DNA of 44,511 nucleotides from Bacteroidales bacterium. GTDB lineage: Bacteria > Bacteroidota > Bacteroidia > Bacteroidales > GCA-2748055. The notes beneath the pieces were generated by a model. It was not told the DNA's origin, ran no database searches, and saw nothing but the letters and a program-made list of their open reading frames with translations. The position numbers and the translations under genes are program-made. The DNA lies in NCBI GenBank assembly GCA_029210585.1, contig JARGFP010000012.1, positions 1 to 44,511 on the forward strand. The letters are read 5' to 3'. This document shows, piece after piece, positions 44,256 to 44,511 of this stretch. Every line of letters starts with the position of its first letter. The first letter of the stretch is position 1.

Positions 44256-44511
44256 ATGAAATATGCCAGGTATCTTATGGCTGTCGTCCTGGTCGGCGCT
44301 GTAATCTATGTACTTACAGGGAATAATGAAGCAGGACCCTATATCTCCATTGCAGGATTCACTCAGGGAACCACATATCACATGACCTACCAGTCGCCCG
44401 GAGCCGACTCGGTGGACCTGCAGGATGAGATCAATGCGTTGCTGGCTGAATTCGACCAGTCATTGTCCACCTATATTGACACCAGCCTGATCTCCCGGAT
44501 CAACCGGAACC
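44256..44511 (+). CDS. apbE: FAD:protein FMN transferase (5' part)
   Basis: The first 85 residues of a gene cut by the window end. An N-terminal hydrophobic segment (about 5-21) is followed by GFTQGTTYHMTYQS and LLAEFDQSLSTYI with ISRINRN, the characteristic N-terminal part of ApbE. The enzyme transfers FMN from FAD to the threonine of (S/D)GxT motifs, here SGAT in NqrB and SGGT in NqrC. Its place immediately after nqrF supports this role. There is no clear lipobox cysteine, so it may be membrane-anchored or secreted by a simple signal. Confidence 0.9.
   Translation, partial: MKYARYLMAVVLVGAVIYVLTGNNEAGPYISIAGFTQGTTYHMTYQSPGADSVDLQDEINALLAEFDQSLSTYIDTSLISRINRN

Overview
The window looks like a chromosome segment of a Bacteroidota species, most likely Bacteroidales or a close relative. 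The evidence is a type IX secretion plug protein, a DUF5916 protein, a complete nqrABCDEF operon followed by apbE, KorAB next to PEP/pyruvate-binding receiver fusions, a fused aspartokinase/homoserine dehydrogenase, and promoter-like TAnnTTTG elements with few Shine-Dalgarno sequences. No rRNA, tRNA, CRISPR array, insertion sequence or phage gene was recognised.

Layout. 1-10580 (+): the 3' end of an unknown gene, a gamma-carbonic-anhydrase-like protein, then a tight group of korA, korB and two tandem paralogous proteins that fuse receiver domains to a PPDK/PEP-synthase-type ATP-grasp domain. 10902-13376 (+): a predicted lipoprotein Mn/Fe superoxide dismutase and glutamate dehydrogenase, each with a hairpin terminator. 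13619-20413 (-): fabD, then a threonine group thrA, hxpB-like phosphatase, thrB, thrC. 20777-32938 (-): an A+T-richer accessory block. 33121-35570: ptpS-folE (-), hldD (+), a DUF1858 protein (-). 35719-38055: an HD-domain protein (+), a DUF4143 ATPase remnant beside a perfect 28-bp palindrome, and the T9SS plug protein (-). 38292-44511 (+): nqrA-F, a terminator, and the start of apbE, whose product attaches FMN to NqrB and NqrC.

The accessory block is the most unusual part. It holds two long paralogous regulators, each with an AraC-type DNA-binding domain at the N-terminus, a STAND/NB-ARC-like NTPase in the middle and a helical, TPR-like C-terminus. Downstream of each are mostly exported proteins: a SnoaL-like lipoprotein, a DUF5916 protein and an EF-hand-containing PQQ-type propeller after one; a flavin reductase, a secreted tandem alpha/beta-barrel protein and a second lipoprotein after the other. 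Three genes in the block carry a near-identical upstream segment of about 110-145 bp with two direct ATGTTGCA half-sites exactly 21 bp apart, the geometry expected of an AraC-family site. I infer a duplicated regulator-operator-effector module; its signal and function are unknown.

A second theme is a set of short tandem arrays with unrelated units (14, 15, 16, 19, 21, 25, 41 and 63 bp). Nearly all lie at, or overlap, the 3' ends of genes in the G+C-richer flanks; one lies in frame inside thrC and adds 25 residues. They look like products of one recurrent local duplication process rather than copies of a single element.
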